64,000 nt of DNA from Astropecten irregularis (lineage: Eukaryota; Echinodermata; Asteroidea; Paxillosida; Astropectinidae). The translations under genes were made by a program, and so were the position numbers. Shown here one piece after another: positions 1 to 12,400 of this stretch; position 1 is the stretch's first letter; each line of letters opens with the position of its first letter. The notes under the pieces are model-generated. The model did no database searches. It was not told the origin of the DNA and saw only the letters and a program-made list of their open reading frames with translations. The stretch is from NCBI GenBank assembly GCA_963971285.1, contig OZ020258.1, forward strand, positions 6,530,614 through 6,594,613, in the 5' to 3' direction.

Positions 1-221
1 TGTATTAAAGCGGAATGTACTTCTTAATTTAGTGGATGGCAGTGCCTTCCCAAAGTTCTCATTCTTTCTCTGGTTTTGTTATATTAACGAGTCTGATATT
101 TCTCTGAAAAAGGACCAAAGTTAAGACCAGCTGAAATGATCTTAAGATTAAGACCTTTCGCATAGCAGCCTGACTCTAGATATCAAAGCTAATTATTTCT
201 TCCGTCCGTCTCCTCTCTCAG

Positions 222-404
222 TGTCCGCTTGATCGTTGACGACGCTGTCGCTCGGACCGGCACCCTCCCGGGAAGTCAGAGCCTGATCCGGGTAACGTCA
301 CCCCTGTACATAGGCAGCGGGCCGTCCTCGGTCAAGATCGGTCCCGGATTCCAGGACTTGCGGTCTCTCACCGGTTGCGTCAAGGATCTCGTCATCATGG
401 GAAA
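222..404 (+). CDS. Laminin alpha exon: second half of LG3
   Basis: Acceptor TCTCTCTCAG at 212-221; donor GTAAGAG from 405. The exon enters with one base of a split codon and leaves with two. It encodes the C-terminal half of an LG fold: a VRLIVDD strand, then LYIGSGP, then the LTGCVKDL segment whose Cys forms the conserved LG disulfide. The preceding exon lies before the window. Confidence 0.88.
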
Positions 405-3400
405 GTAAGAGAAGCCCCGAGTCCATCTTTGTTTGATCTCACGGCTTACTTCTCAGCCACCTTTTTTCTTGACTACTTAAAACTCTTAGAGCATGTAATG
501 TTATTATGCCTTATGGTAAAAAAAAAACATGTTTTATTGGGATTTGACTTAATACTCTGCTGACCTAAGCTTGCTCAGTGGCCTAGTGGTATGGCACCTG
601 CACTAGTAAGCAAGAGGTTGTGGGTTCGAATCCCACCTGAGCCAGTGCATGATTTTTTTTATGTGCACTCAAAAGCACTTAGTGTAGTTGTCATCTATAT
701 CGGTGAAGGGTAATGAATAATTTGCATAATGTTTCATTGTTTTATCACAGCATGGCAGTGGACCCCATTGTTTAGAAACTCAACGACAGATAAGAACAGG
801 AATTTTCAGCACACTGAAATTTAGAAGATTTTCTTCTTTTTGAAATCAAGTTTAGTCAGGTGTTGATTTCTTCTAATTATTTTGAAAAATGTAATTTGAT
901 TGCTCGAAGTTAGGAGGACCTGGGGCTTTGCGATCATCGCTAAGCCCCAATCCATGGCTAAACGGAAAATTTATCGCTACTTTGTGTAGGAATTTTCCGT
1001 TTAGCGATGGATTTGGGCTTAGCGATGATCGCAAAACGTTAGTGAAATCGGCCCCTGATGACGTTTGGGTCCTAGCAGGATCTTTCTCGAAGGCTATAGG
1101 GATAATTTAACACGAATTTCATCTTTGTTGTTTGTTCTGTGTCTCCTCATGACAGGCTTGTCGGTTTCCAGCTAGCAAGTTCATTCAGCAATGCGACCAT
1201 CGGGAAGTGCGGCTCAATTGCCACCAGCATACAGCCTTCCGACATCATTCAAGGTAACTCTTTATAGCAAGATATACCCTCACAGTTTAGATCCGTAGAG
1301 CTAGCCTCCCACATCTGAATTGGAAATGTTTGCAATAGGAGCTATTTTATGTGAAAGTCTCTGCATGATGCTTTGAAAATGCTCGTTACCTATTAACATA
1401 TCCCAGATGGTCGTCGATGATCATTTGCAAGATCAGAACCGAAAGACATGTTTGTTTAATTTTCCCCCGTAAATTCCACTTATCAAAGCCCCCAAATTCC
1501 CCAAGGGTTTGGTTGTGAGCTGAGGCTAGTTGCCCAAATTTTGCCCATGGCCAGTGCCTTTAATTAGCACCAAGAACTTGAATTTCACAGAAGTAATGAT
1601 GAAAGGCAAATTGTATATGCCTTATCCACGGTGCATCCATCCTGCATTTGAAGCAGTGCATATCAAACCGAGGCTTGGATTCAAAGTAGTCTGGTACCCG
1701 TTTTCATTTTAGAATTGTTGTCATCTTTTCAGAAGGGTATACAAGCAAGGTGACAAAATGGATACACCATGAATAAGGCCTATAGAGCCTTTACAAAATC
1801 AGGCTTGAGGCTAGGCTTGAGACTTGTTACCGCCATTTGAGGCCCACAACACAAAACGAAGGGCCACATTACGAAGCCGAAGAAAGGCTCCAGCTTTGTC
1901 ATGTATCTCAAGCCCTTCATTTCATTTAGGACACAAAATGGCGGTAGCAAAATAAATCCCAAGCCTACCATTGAGCCTCACTTTGTAAAGGCCATAGCTT
2001 CATTTTCCAGAGCTATTTTTTCTCTTCATTCATTGCAGATTTGTTTACCTTAGTTCCCTGATTCCCTTGCCAAAGAAAACAAATTCCCTGCCCCATCCTT
2101 AATAACGAAGTCCACGCCCTACGCCAATTTTTGCTTAATAGAAGATGTCATCTCCTTCCCCGAATCTCTTTTTTTGTCGTTATTATTAATATCATTTTTG
2201 TTTTAGAATCCACTGTACCTCCCGCAATGCATGACTCTCCTCCCTCCACGCAAGGTTAGTCTCCCACCTCTGTCTGTCTATAACTATCTGTTTGTCTGTC
2301 AGACTGTCTCGTGTGTCTGTGAGTTTCCTCTATGGCCGTGCGAGGCTTTGAAGAAACTAAATGTGACAGGTTTTGCTTGTTGCGAACTTTGTAGTCTGGC
2401 AGCGTGGATAAAAAAAAAGGAAGTGGCACCAAATCGTTATGAAAATGACATTGACGAGGGCTTTCAGCAGTATATGCCACTTTGGATGCTGTCTGTCTGT
2501 GTTTGTTGAAATCATGAGGTAATTCGGGACATTCTTAATGGGATTCCATGCTGTTTGCCTTGGGAATGACACCAGGGGTCGATTTCACAAAGCTCTATGA
2601 TTGATCGCAACTCTAAGTTATGGAGGGTAATCCATCGTATCCTATGTAAGGCTGCAATGCATCATAAGTCCTACGATTGATAGTAAGTTACAATGGGCTT
2701 GGTGAAATCATCCCCAGGTGATATCCCATTTGGTGATGCCAGATTCCTCTATCTCTCATTGTTTATTATTGAAAGGTAGTATCATACTTTGGTAAGAAAC
2801 CAAAATAGAAATGTTTACGTATAACTTACAGGGTATAAAAATGGTGGTGGTAGAAACATACCGTTAAAATATTTCCGACTAAAATACTGTATTTATCAAG
2901 AAAAGAGTAAAACAACGACCGGAAATCTTTTTCATCTTATTAAAGATAAAAAATAAAAGAGAAAAGACTTAAGAAATACTATGGCCGTTTTTCACTGTTT
3001 TCTCAAACAATGGGCACTGTATGGGACTGAAATGTTCACAGATGACTGTTACTGTATCTTCCTTGATATTTTTGCCCATGAATATGTATTTCTCTGACAA
3101 AAACCAAAGTATGATATTACCTTTAAGCAGATGATGCAGAGGTATTCTAGCTCCTGGCCTCCTGCAAAGTGAACCTTTAGAAGCATTTTCGTTTATTTTG
3201 GTCTGTGTGTGTTTCCATGACAATGCTCTGATATATGACAGCATGGCCCCCATTGCAAATTGTGTTGCTGTACCTAGTGTGGTTGGATATGTTTTCAAAT
3301 GTTCTAGGGCCTTTTCCAAACCTACGGCTACGGCTGTACCTAGTGTGGTTGGATATGTTTTCAAATGTTCTAGGGCCTTTTCCCATTATGGCTATGGCCA

Positions 3401-6400
3401 TGGCTATGGCTACGGCTACGGCTACGGCTACGGCTACGGCTACAGGTACTGCTACTGCTACGGCCACGGCTACGGCTACGGCTACGGCTTGTGAATCCAT
3501 TCTAAAATAATGGGTATCAAAATAGAGGCTACGGCTACGGCTACGGCTACAGCTCGTGAATCCATTCTAAAATAACGGGTATCAAAATAGAGACTTTTGC
3601 ATACGGTTTGGAAGTAGATACTCTATTTTGAACAAGAAAACAGAGATTGAGCTTCAATAAAAAGCAACCACCTATATTTTCAACATATGGATGACAGAGA
3701 CGAAGCCGGAGCCTGAGCCGGCTACGGCTACGGCTACGGCTACGGCTACGGCTACGGCTACGGCTACGGCTACGGCTACGGCTACGGCTACGGCTACGGC
3801 TACGGCTACGGCTACGGCTACGGCTACGGCTACGGCTACGGCTACGGCTACGGCTACGGCTACGGCTACGGCTACGGCTACGGCTACGGCTACGGCTACG
3901 GCTACGGCTACGGCTACGGCTACGGCTACGGCTACGGCTACGGCTACGGCTACGGCTACGGCTACGGCTACGGCTACGGCTACGGCTACGGCTACGGCTA
4001 CGGCTACGGCTACGGCTACGGCTACGGCTACGGCTACGGCTACGGCTACGGCTACGGCTACAGCTCGTGAATCCATTCTAAAATAACGGGTATCAAAATA
4101 GAGACTTTTGCATACGGTTTGGAAGTAGATACTCGATTTTGAACAAGAAAACAGAGATTGAGCTTCAATAAAAAGCAACCACCTATATTTTCAACATATG
4201 GATGACAGAGACGAAGCCGGAGCCTGAGCCGGCTACGACTACGGCTACGGCTACGGCTACGGCTACGGCTACGGCTACGGCTACGGCTACGGCTCGTGAA
4301 TCCATTCTAAAATAATGGGTATCAAAATAGAGGCTACGGCTACGGCTACGGCTACAGCTCGTGAATCCATTCTAAAATAACGGGTATCAAAATAGAGGCT
4401 TTTTCATACGGTTTGTAAGTAGATACTCTATTTTGAACAAGAAAACAGAGATTGAGCTTCAATAAAAAGCATGGATGACAGAGACGAAGCCGGAGCCTGA
4501 GCCGGCTATGGCTACGGCTACGGCTACGGCTACGGCTCGTGAATCCATTCTAAAATAATGGGTATCAAAATAGAGGCTACGGCTACGGCTACGGCTACGG
4601 CTACAGCTCGTGAATCCTTTCTAAAATAACGGGTATCAAAATAGAGGCTTTTGCATACGGTTTGGAAGTAGATACTCTATTTTGAACAAGAAAACAGAGA
4701 TTGAGCTTCAATAAAAAGCAACCACCCATATTTTCAACATATGGATGACAGAGACGAAGCCGGAGCCGGAGCCTGAGCCGGAGCCGAGGTTTGGAAAAGG
4801 GCCCTAGTTTAATTGTGTTGCGCAGTGCACGTCAGTAACGAGATGCATCGTAATGGAGCATTTATTTGTATCGCTCATGCCTCTAATGTTTGGCTGCCGT
4901 TTGCAATTGCTCTCTGCATCCTGTAGCAGCTACTGCAGTATTTTCGTGCCATCCTTGTGCCCTTACCCCTCCCCACCCTTGCCCCCAAATGAAACCCCTC
5001 CCCACCCTTGCCCCCAAATGAAACCCCTCCCGAATAAAAATCATGGCAGTTCCAGTTCCGACACCTCATGTCAAAAATTATGACAACCCAATATAAAATC
5101 AGTAAAAAGATGGATTAAAAGTAGTGAAATAAAGATGAAGGCGTGCTTATAAGTGAAAGTACAGATGAGAAGATTATTAAAGGTACTATCATACTTTGAT
5201 AACGCATTGAAACAGAAATTTTCCTAGATTTACCTATAACTTACAGGGTATGAAGATGGTGATGGTCAACATTTAAGTTCTGCCTGAAATGCTCTACTTA
5301 TCCAGAAACGAGTAAAAACCAATGACCAACAACAATTTTGATCTTTTAAAGATAAAAATAACAATGGAAAAACTTCAGAAATACTGTGGGCGTTTTTCAT
5401 TGTTTTCTCAAAACGTTGGCACCTTGTAGGACTGAAAATTGTACAGATGACTGTTACTGTATCTTCCGTGGTATTTTTGCCCACGAATCTGCATTTATAC
5501 CAAAGTATGATATTACCTTTAAATTGCCCCATCCTATTTAAAAAAATCCTTCACATTTACTGTAATTGCTCTGTTGGCAATCCCTGAAATACAAGCGGAA
5601 TTTGGTTTTCAGGAGGAGGAGAGGATAACATCACCACACCTGGTACCACCAGGAGTCCAACAGACTGTATCGAGGAGGTGGCACCATCGGCTATTGCCAA
5701 CGCTGTCAGGTTCGGTCTGGCACCAGATAGTCACATCCAGTTACCCATTGACCCGCAACAGTTCGGCAAAGTGTAAGTCATTCACCCCTTTTTCTGTTTT
5801 TATTCTTTTCTTTCTTTTAAAGGTAGTATCATACAAGCCTTGAATTTATTACGGAGGCCACGGAGGCCATAGCCTTCGTTGCACTGGTTCTTGGCATTTG
5901 TGCCCCCCTTCAAATATTTCCATAGACATGATTTTCCAATGGAAGTGCCCCTTGCAATGGAAAAGTGGCCTATTAGTTACTCAAGTTGTGGTAGGATTAT
6001 CTTTACAATCATCAAATAACCACAAGGGAAACTGACTGAATTTTAAAGTCATTGAAAAGTGAACAAAGAAAAATTGACTGGAGCGGGATACGAACCGGCA
6101 ATCTCCTGAATACCGTACTGGCGCTCTACAAACTGAGCCATCAGCCCTACGTTGGTGGTGACTCCAATAGTCAATTATCTTTGTCAGGAGGTAGCCAGTT
6201 TGAATCCCGCTCAGTCAATTTGATTTTTCACTTTTCAAGGATTATTTTTAATTAATACCCAGAGAATCTAAGTGGACGCACATGTACATGGTTCAATAGT
6301 CGGTACATCTTCAAAGTCGTCTATAAAAAATAATTAAGGCAAGTTTTTGATATGCTACGTGTTGTGCCATAATGACATCATTGTGTGTGTCACTGATACC

Positions 6401-9400
6401 TTTCAGGGCCAGCCTAATAATTCCCATGTTTACCATCTTAATATATTTCAAGACCTTTATCACCGGAAAAGAAAAATTAATTCAGATCGAATTCACTTTA
6501 ACGAAGCGGGGTCATTCATTGACATTCCTTGCAACAGTACGTGACTGCTGCCTTTACTTGCTAATTAGGCTTGAGGACAACCCTTCTGTGATAATGATAA
6601 ATATTATAATAATATAGGACATTTATTTTGCGCAGGTACTATGTGAATAATACTCTACTGTGCATTATAAATTATTCATTATCCCTGGTCATCGGGCCAT
6701 AATTAACATTCCTGAAACCATCTTAACGCCCTGGGGAGTATACAGCCCCGGCTACCGTAAGGTGCACATAAGAGCTAATCAAACCACAAAGCCATCTCTA
6801 GTATCTACCCTCACAGGTACCCATTTACACCTGGGTGAAGAAGAGCAATATATGACAAAGCGTCTTACTCAAGGATGTAGCATGCCCCGAATCATGTGAT
6901 ATGGCAACAGAGTCTTTAGTCTGGGAAATTCAAACTGAGGTGTTTCTATGCAATGAAAGAAGCCTGTGTACCAGATACTATTCAGATTTATCTCGCAAAT
7001 GGCTTATGAGATCGAATGTCCATAGAACTAATATGCCCATGGCCAGCCCTGTCATCAGCTTTCGATAATTGGAGGGGGGCGACATCGCGAGAACGAAACA
7101 CAAATTTATACTACGTGACATACAGAATATTGAATTTGATACCCGTACTTATAATTTTTGCTGATTGAAGGGAGGAGGGGGGTGGGGGCTTAATGACGGT
7201 CCAAGTTAAACATGATATCAGATGAGAACAGTACCCTTGCCCAGGGACTAATTTCATAGAGCTATTAAGCATAAACAAATTGCTTAGCACAAAATGTCTT
7301 GCTCAGTATAACAAACCACCCTTAGAAATTCCATTTGATATTCATGGTCAACGCAACAACAGCCAAAGAACAATCACAATTAGTGAAACGCAACACGTGG
7401 AAATTTGGTTGTTAATCCTGTTTTAATTAATAAAGACAGACATTTCATGGTTAGCACATTTTCTGCGCTAAGCAGGGCAGTGAAATAGGCCTCAGAATAA
7501 AAGAAGATATCTCTCTTACGCCATCTTCATTGCATGGTGCAATCATTAAGCTGTATTCGTTTTTCCATTGTAGCATAATTAAAGCTATTTCACCTCTCTA
7601 AAATGGTATTGTGATAACAGTCTACTGAAGAAAACAACAACTTGGATGAAAGTTCAGGGCCAAATTTCATGGAATCTGCTATGGCATATTTTTGTGCTTA
7701 CAGGCTCTGCTAAGCGTAAAATCTGTTTCACTTGACCAGTACAAAGAATTTCTGTGGAATGGAGAGCAACATCCATTTTAGGGGTGAAGGGAGTACCGGT
7801 AATTGAGTTTCCAATTATTGTTGTTGTTGTTTTGTTGACATTGTCAGTCATCTTTATTATTTGTGGGTGCCGGTGATTAACTTGCAAATTCTGCCGAAAT
7901 CCCTTGCTTAATGATAGGAAGAAAGAAACCTTTCCAAAGAAATACGCTATTAAACATATCTAAGCAAAACAATTCTGCTGCCATATTTTGCACAACAAAT
8001 GTTTACATGTCATCATGTGACGTAAAGTGGGTATTCTAGTCATGTTTTGTAAACATTGGTTGCGCAATCAGTCTATATTAGGCCCTGACCACAAACAGGA
8101 AATGTTGTTTAGGGACGTAAATGTCACAACAGCATCCAAATAATTAAGAGTCTTATTAGTAGCTTTTTGTCAGCGCATCCAAGTTGATTACATCGTCGTT
8201 GAAACAGTAAAAAACAATTCAATTCACAGCTCTAGGAAATGGAATAGCGTTCCGCACTAATGACGTCACACCATGAATGCACGCGCACACATACCCCGGC
8301 CCACTCACCACACATTTGCATGGCCACGTTGCAATGTTTGTCTGAGGTTCGGTGCTATTTTGAGCGCAAGTGCACAGCGCTATTGCATCAAATGTGATGG
8401 ACCATTTTTGTATATAAGTATAAAGCAGACCCTTTCCAGGCTTTATAGCAAGATTGTGTGCATTATTATGGCTGTGGAGAACATTGATAAAAGTGACAGA
8501 AAATGGGAAGTCTACTCGTGATTTGATTTGTCATGGAATAAAAACAAACCTGTGAAATTTTTATCTCACGTCATCATCTGAAACAGTAGAAAGCAATTGC
8601 AATTGTTACGTCAAATTGTCATGCATTCTGAAATAGGTTTAGGATCTTATGAATTTTTTATGATAGGCCTACCTCGAGATTAAAACTGTTTTCGGTCTTT
8701 GTTAGCTGTTCCGACATTTCCGATGTCGGAACAGGTATTGTTTTCGTACGGATTTTTCATTATTCCTTCGCTCTTTTTGCTCCCATAGCTTTGTGCACAA
8801 AGTTTGTTTATTGTTTATCTCTTCTAAGCTTCTTCTGATCAGCTGAAATGAGGTATCATATGAAAGCTTATAAGCTAAGGATCATTCCGGAACGGAGGTG
8901 TTAAAATTCTTAATTAATTAGGCACGTGACAGCTCATTTGCATATTTAATTAGTCAATTTTGTTAGCAGCGTATCTCGAGAACCACAAGGGCTACGAAAA
9001 TGATTCTTTTTCCAAAAGCTTTGTTACATCCTGTAGTTGTGCATGCTGCCACGAAATTTACCGTGACGTCATCATGACGTCATCAAAAATGCTGATTTTA
9101 TTATTAGCAGCATATCTCGAGAACGATAAGTGCTACGGTAATGATTCTTTTTGTAAAAGCTTTGTTACATCATGAAGTTGTGCATGCTGCCCCGAAATTT
9201 ACAGTGACGTCATCATGACGTCATCAAAAAAGGTAATTTTTGGTTTATAGCAGTATATCTCGAGAACGGTGAGTGCTACGGTATTGGTTCTTTTTTTTTT
9301 AAAGCTTTGTTAGACCCTGTAGATTTGCATGCATGAAATTAACTGTGACGTTATTATGACGTCATCAAAAGGCATAATTTATGTTTGCAGCATATCTTGA

Positions 9401-12400
9401 GAATGACAAAAGCTATGGTAATGATTCTTATCACAAAAGCTTTGTTAGATCATGTATAGATGTGCATGCTGCTTTGCAAATGACAGTGACGTCATCATGA
9501 CGTCGCCAGAGCTTATAAAGCTGATCAAATAAGTCGGAACAGCTCCGTGTTCGTCCACGAACACTTAAATGTCTAGTTTGACTTATTTCTTGATAAATAC
9601 AACATTTCAGCCAGAAATATTTTTACGGTATGTGTCTACCGGCACCATCTTCATACCCTGAAAGTTACACGTAAATCTGTGAACATTTCTGTTTGGGTAC
9701 GCCACCAATCCTGTACTGTACCTTTAAGCAGCCGTATGTGCTATGTACGTAACAGGAAATCTAGAGGGGGCGGGACTGAAACGGTCAGATCATGTTTACA
9801 TCATGATGCAAGCTAGGTGACATCCTGATCCCTTGGACCAAGCACCTAAAGGTGTTACCCGCTCCGGCCAATAATATAATCATTCCAATCTTATTCTAGT
9901 CCTTATAATCCAATCCCCAGTCCGCTTCTAGCTCTGTCTTGCAGTCCTCATCCACGCTCTCAGGGGCACAGGAATCAGCCATGAGGCAGCTTAATCGTTC
10001 TTTCACAGAGCAAGGACATTATTCAGATTAGAATTCATGTGCCGTATAATACTCTCATTAAAATAAAATTTTAAAAACCCAAGATGCAAGCGACCAATCT
10101 CTTTATTTCCATCCCAATTATTTGTCAGACTTTATATTAAAATCATAAGGACCTGATCAGAACAATGGCCTTCGATACAGCTTTGGTTTCAGCCCCATTT
10201 TAGATTTTCCCATTTTAGGTTTCATAAACAGATATTAAAATAGATACTTTTAATCATACAGATCGGAAGTAAATAGGGTTCTCTATTTCTGGACAAGGTT
10301 ATGGAGCTTCGGCTTAATAAAGATGATGAAATGCAAGTATTCATCATCTAATTTTAGTTGGTTTTTTGGGGGGTTTTTTTAGAGGACAGATATGGAACTG
10401 ACGCAAAGGCCCATTGGTATTAGGGAGAGATTTTGTGAGAGGCTCATATGATTTAGTTGTAATTTGCGACCGGAATCAAAGTTTGTGTGCGGGGGTATTA
10501 AAGGAGGAACAAAAATCCTCTTTAAAGTTTCCAAAGAGATGTTGACTTGTTACATTTCGTTGGTACAAGGTTCAAATCCAAGCAAGCCTATATTGCTACT
10601 TCAAACAGATAATAAGGGGAGTCAGGTTGACGTAGCTGTTCTTTCCTCGCCTTTCACCTCTGCTGACCTGGTTCAAGTCCAGCTTGGTCCACAAGTGGAT
10701 TGGGTTTTCAGTCCCTGCCTGATTCTGTGGGTTTTTACCCAGAATATTACTCTGGGTTTTTTTTTCCTCCCACCTCTGAAACTGTATCTTCTTCTCATCA
10801 TCTTTCCATAAAAAGGTTTCCTCAGGCTTTCGAGCTTGGGCATTTTTGAGGAATCCTTGGTGTCATTACTAGAAATAAATAATACAGAAAATTAGGGTAG
10901 CACTTAAAGACTAACTAGGAGAATAGCTTTCATAGTAACAACTACTTCATCAGAAATGAAGAAATAATGATGCGAGCCCCTATATGGGCTTGGAGCAGTT
11001 CTCGTAGATCAGAAGTTAAGTGTGTCTGAGAAGCCTGTCGCATTTGCCTCTATATTAGAATTCGTTGCTTGAGGTCTTGATTTCTGTCTGGATCATTTCA
11101 ATGTTGAGGATTAGTAATGACAACCTTCATCTTTGGATTGCTGTACAATTTCTGCGTGAGGAATTTTGTTTGTTTTGACCAGCATCTCAAAACACTCTCT
11201 CTCTCTCTCTGTTCCCCTGCTATGCATCCTTGTAGGAAGGTTCTCAGAGATAATTATACCGCTAGTCACCTTGAGTATAAAACGGCACGTTTGTTTCTGT
11301 GATGTTTTTCCCTGATGGGCATGGCGGGCAGGGGGTCGATTTCACGAAGCACTACGATCGATCGTAACTCGTGTTACAAAGGATAACCCATCGTATCCTA
11401 CATAGGGCTGTATTGCATCATTTAAGTCATATGATTGGTAGTAAAGTTGTGATGATGATTTGAGTGAATCGACCCCAGCTCCCGTAACGATTCTCACTAA
11501 TGGAGTGATGTGGCTATAGAAATGATTCTAACAGTACATACATATTGGGTGCTAATCATTCTCTGTGAAAACCAGAAGCAATCTTAAAGGTACTATCGTA
11601 TGTTGGTAGCATACCATCGTACGTTGGTAGCATACCGAAACAGAAATCTTCACAGATTTACCTATGACTTACAGGGTATAAAGATGGTGATGGTAGAAAA
11701 AAAATTCTGCCTGAAATGCTGTATTTATCCAGAAAAGAGTCAATCCAATTGACCAAAAGAAATTTTGATCTTCAGAAGATAAAAAATAACAGTGAAGAGA
11801 TTTGCTTAAATAACTTAAGTGTTTTTCACTGTTTTCTCAAAAAGTGGGCACCATATGGGACTGGGAATTTCACACATGACTGTTTATACTGTATCTTTCT
11901 TGATATTTTTGCTCATGAATCTGCATTTCTTTGACAAAATCCAAAGTATGATATTACCTTTAATGTTGGTATCCTCTGATAACCACTGACAGTGTGCAAG
12001 TAGCTGATAGCGTCCAACAATTCTGTAAATAACTTCAAATTATTGAAGAACAATCTCAAGCCACATTTCAGATCTTGGCGGATGCAAACATAATGAATAT
12101 TTAGTGCTTCTCGAGGGTTGTTACTTTCAAGGAAACATTATTCAATCACTCACCATATGCATATTTAACGTCGGAGGAATGCATACTATTAAATTGAATT
12201 GCATCAATTGAAGACGGAGTTGAAAACCATGCATCCAACCCCCCCTAGACATTTCTTTTTTGAACAAGATTCACCTTCAGATTTAAATTGTGATCAAGAC
12301 TCGATGGACCAGACCGACTTAATGAATATCTAATGCTCTTCAAGGGTTGTGGCTTTCAAGGAAACATTAAGTAATTACTCGCCATATGCATATTTTACAT

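Larger units (their letters stand above)
2255..5612 (+). other. Laminin alpha intron filled with repeats
   Basis: Besides the four repeats listed separately, the remaining sequence shows no exon or RNA gene I can support. The C-rich direct repeat at 4966-5030 (CCCCACCCTTGCCCCCAAAT twice) is a short minisatellite. Confidence 0.5.

Noticed and set aside
571-645. tRNA-like sequences here and at 14636-14746, 29595-29670, 44985-45060 and 46500-46590
   Set aside because: They carry A and B boxes but have conserved SINE tails, multiple dispersed copies, mismatched stems or odd anticodon loops. Treated as SINE heads, not tRNA genes.
3672-4178. Long ORFs on both strands encoding (Thr-Ala)n and (Ala-Val)n
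   Set aside because: They are translations of the GGCTAC hexamer array. Any frame of this repeat stays open, and there is no splice or start context to support a gene.
5839-5985. Possible exon (EATEAMAFVALVLG-like frame), also at 56663
   Set aside because: The segment occurs at two unlinked places in repeat-rich DNA with different frame breaks. More likely a dispersed repeat, at most a decayed retrocopy.
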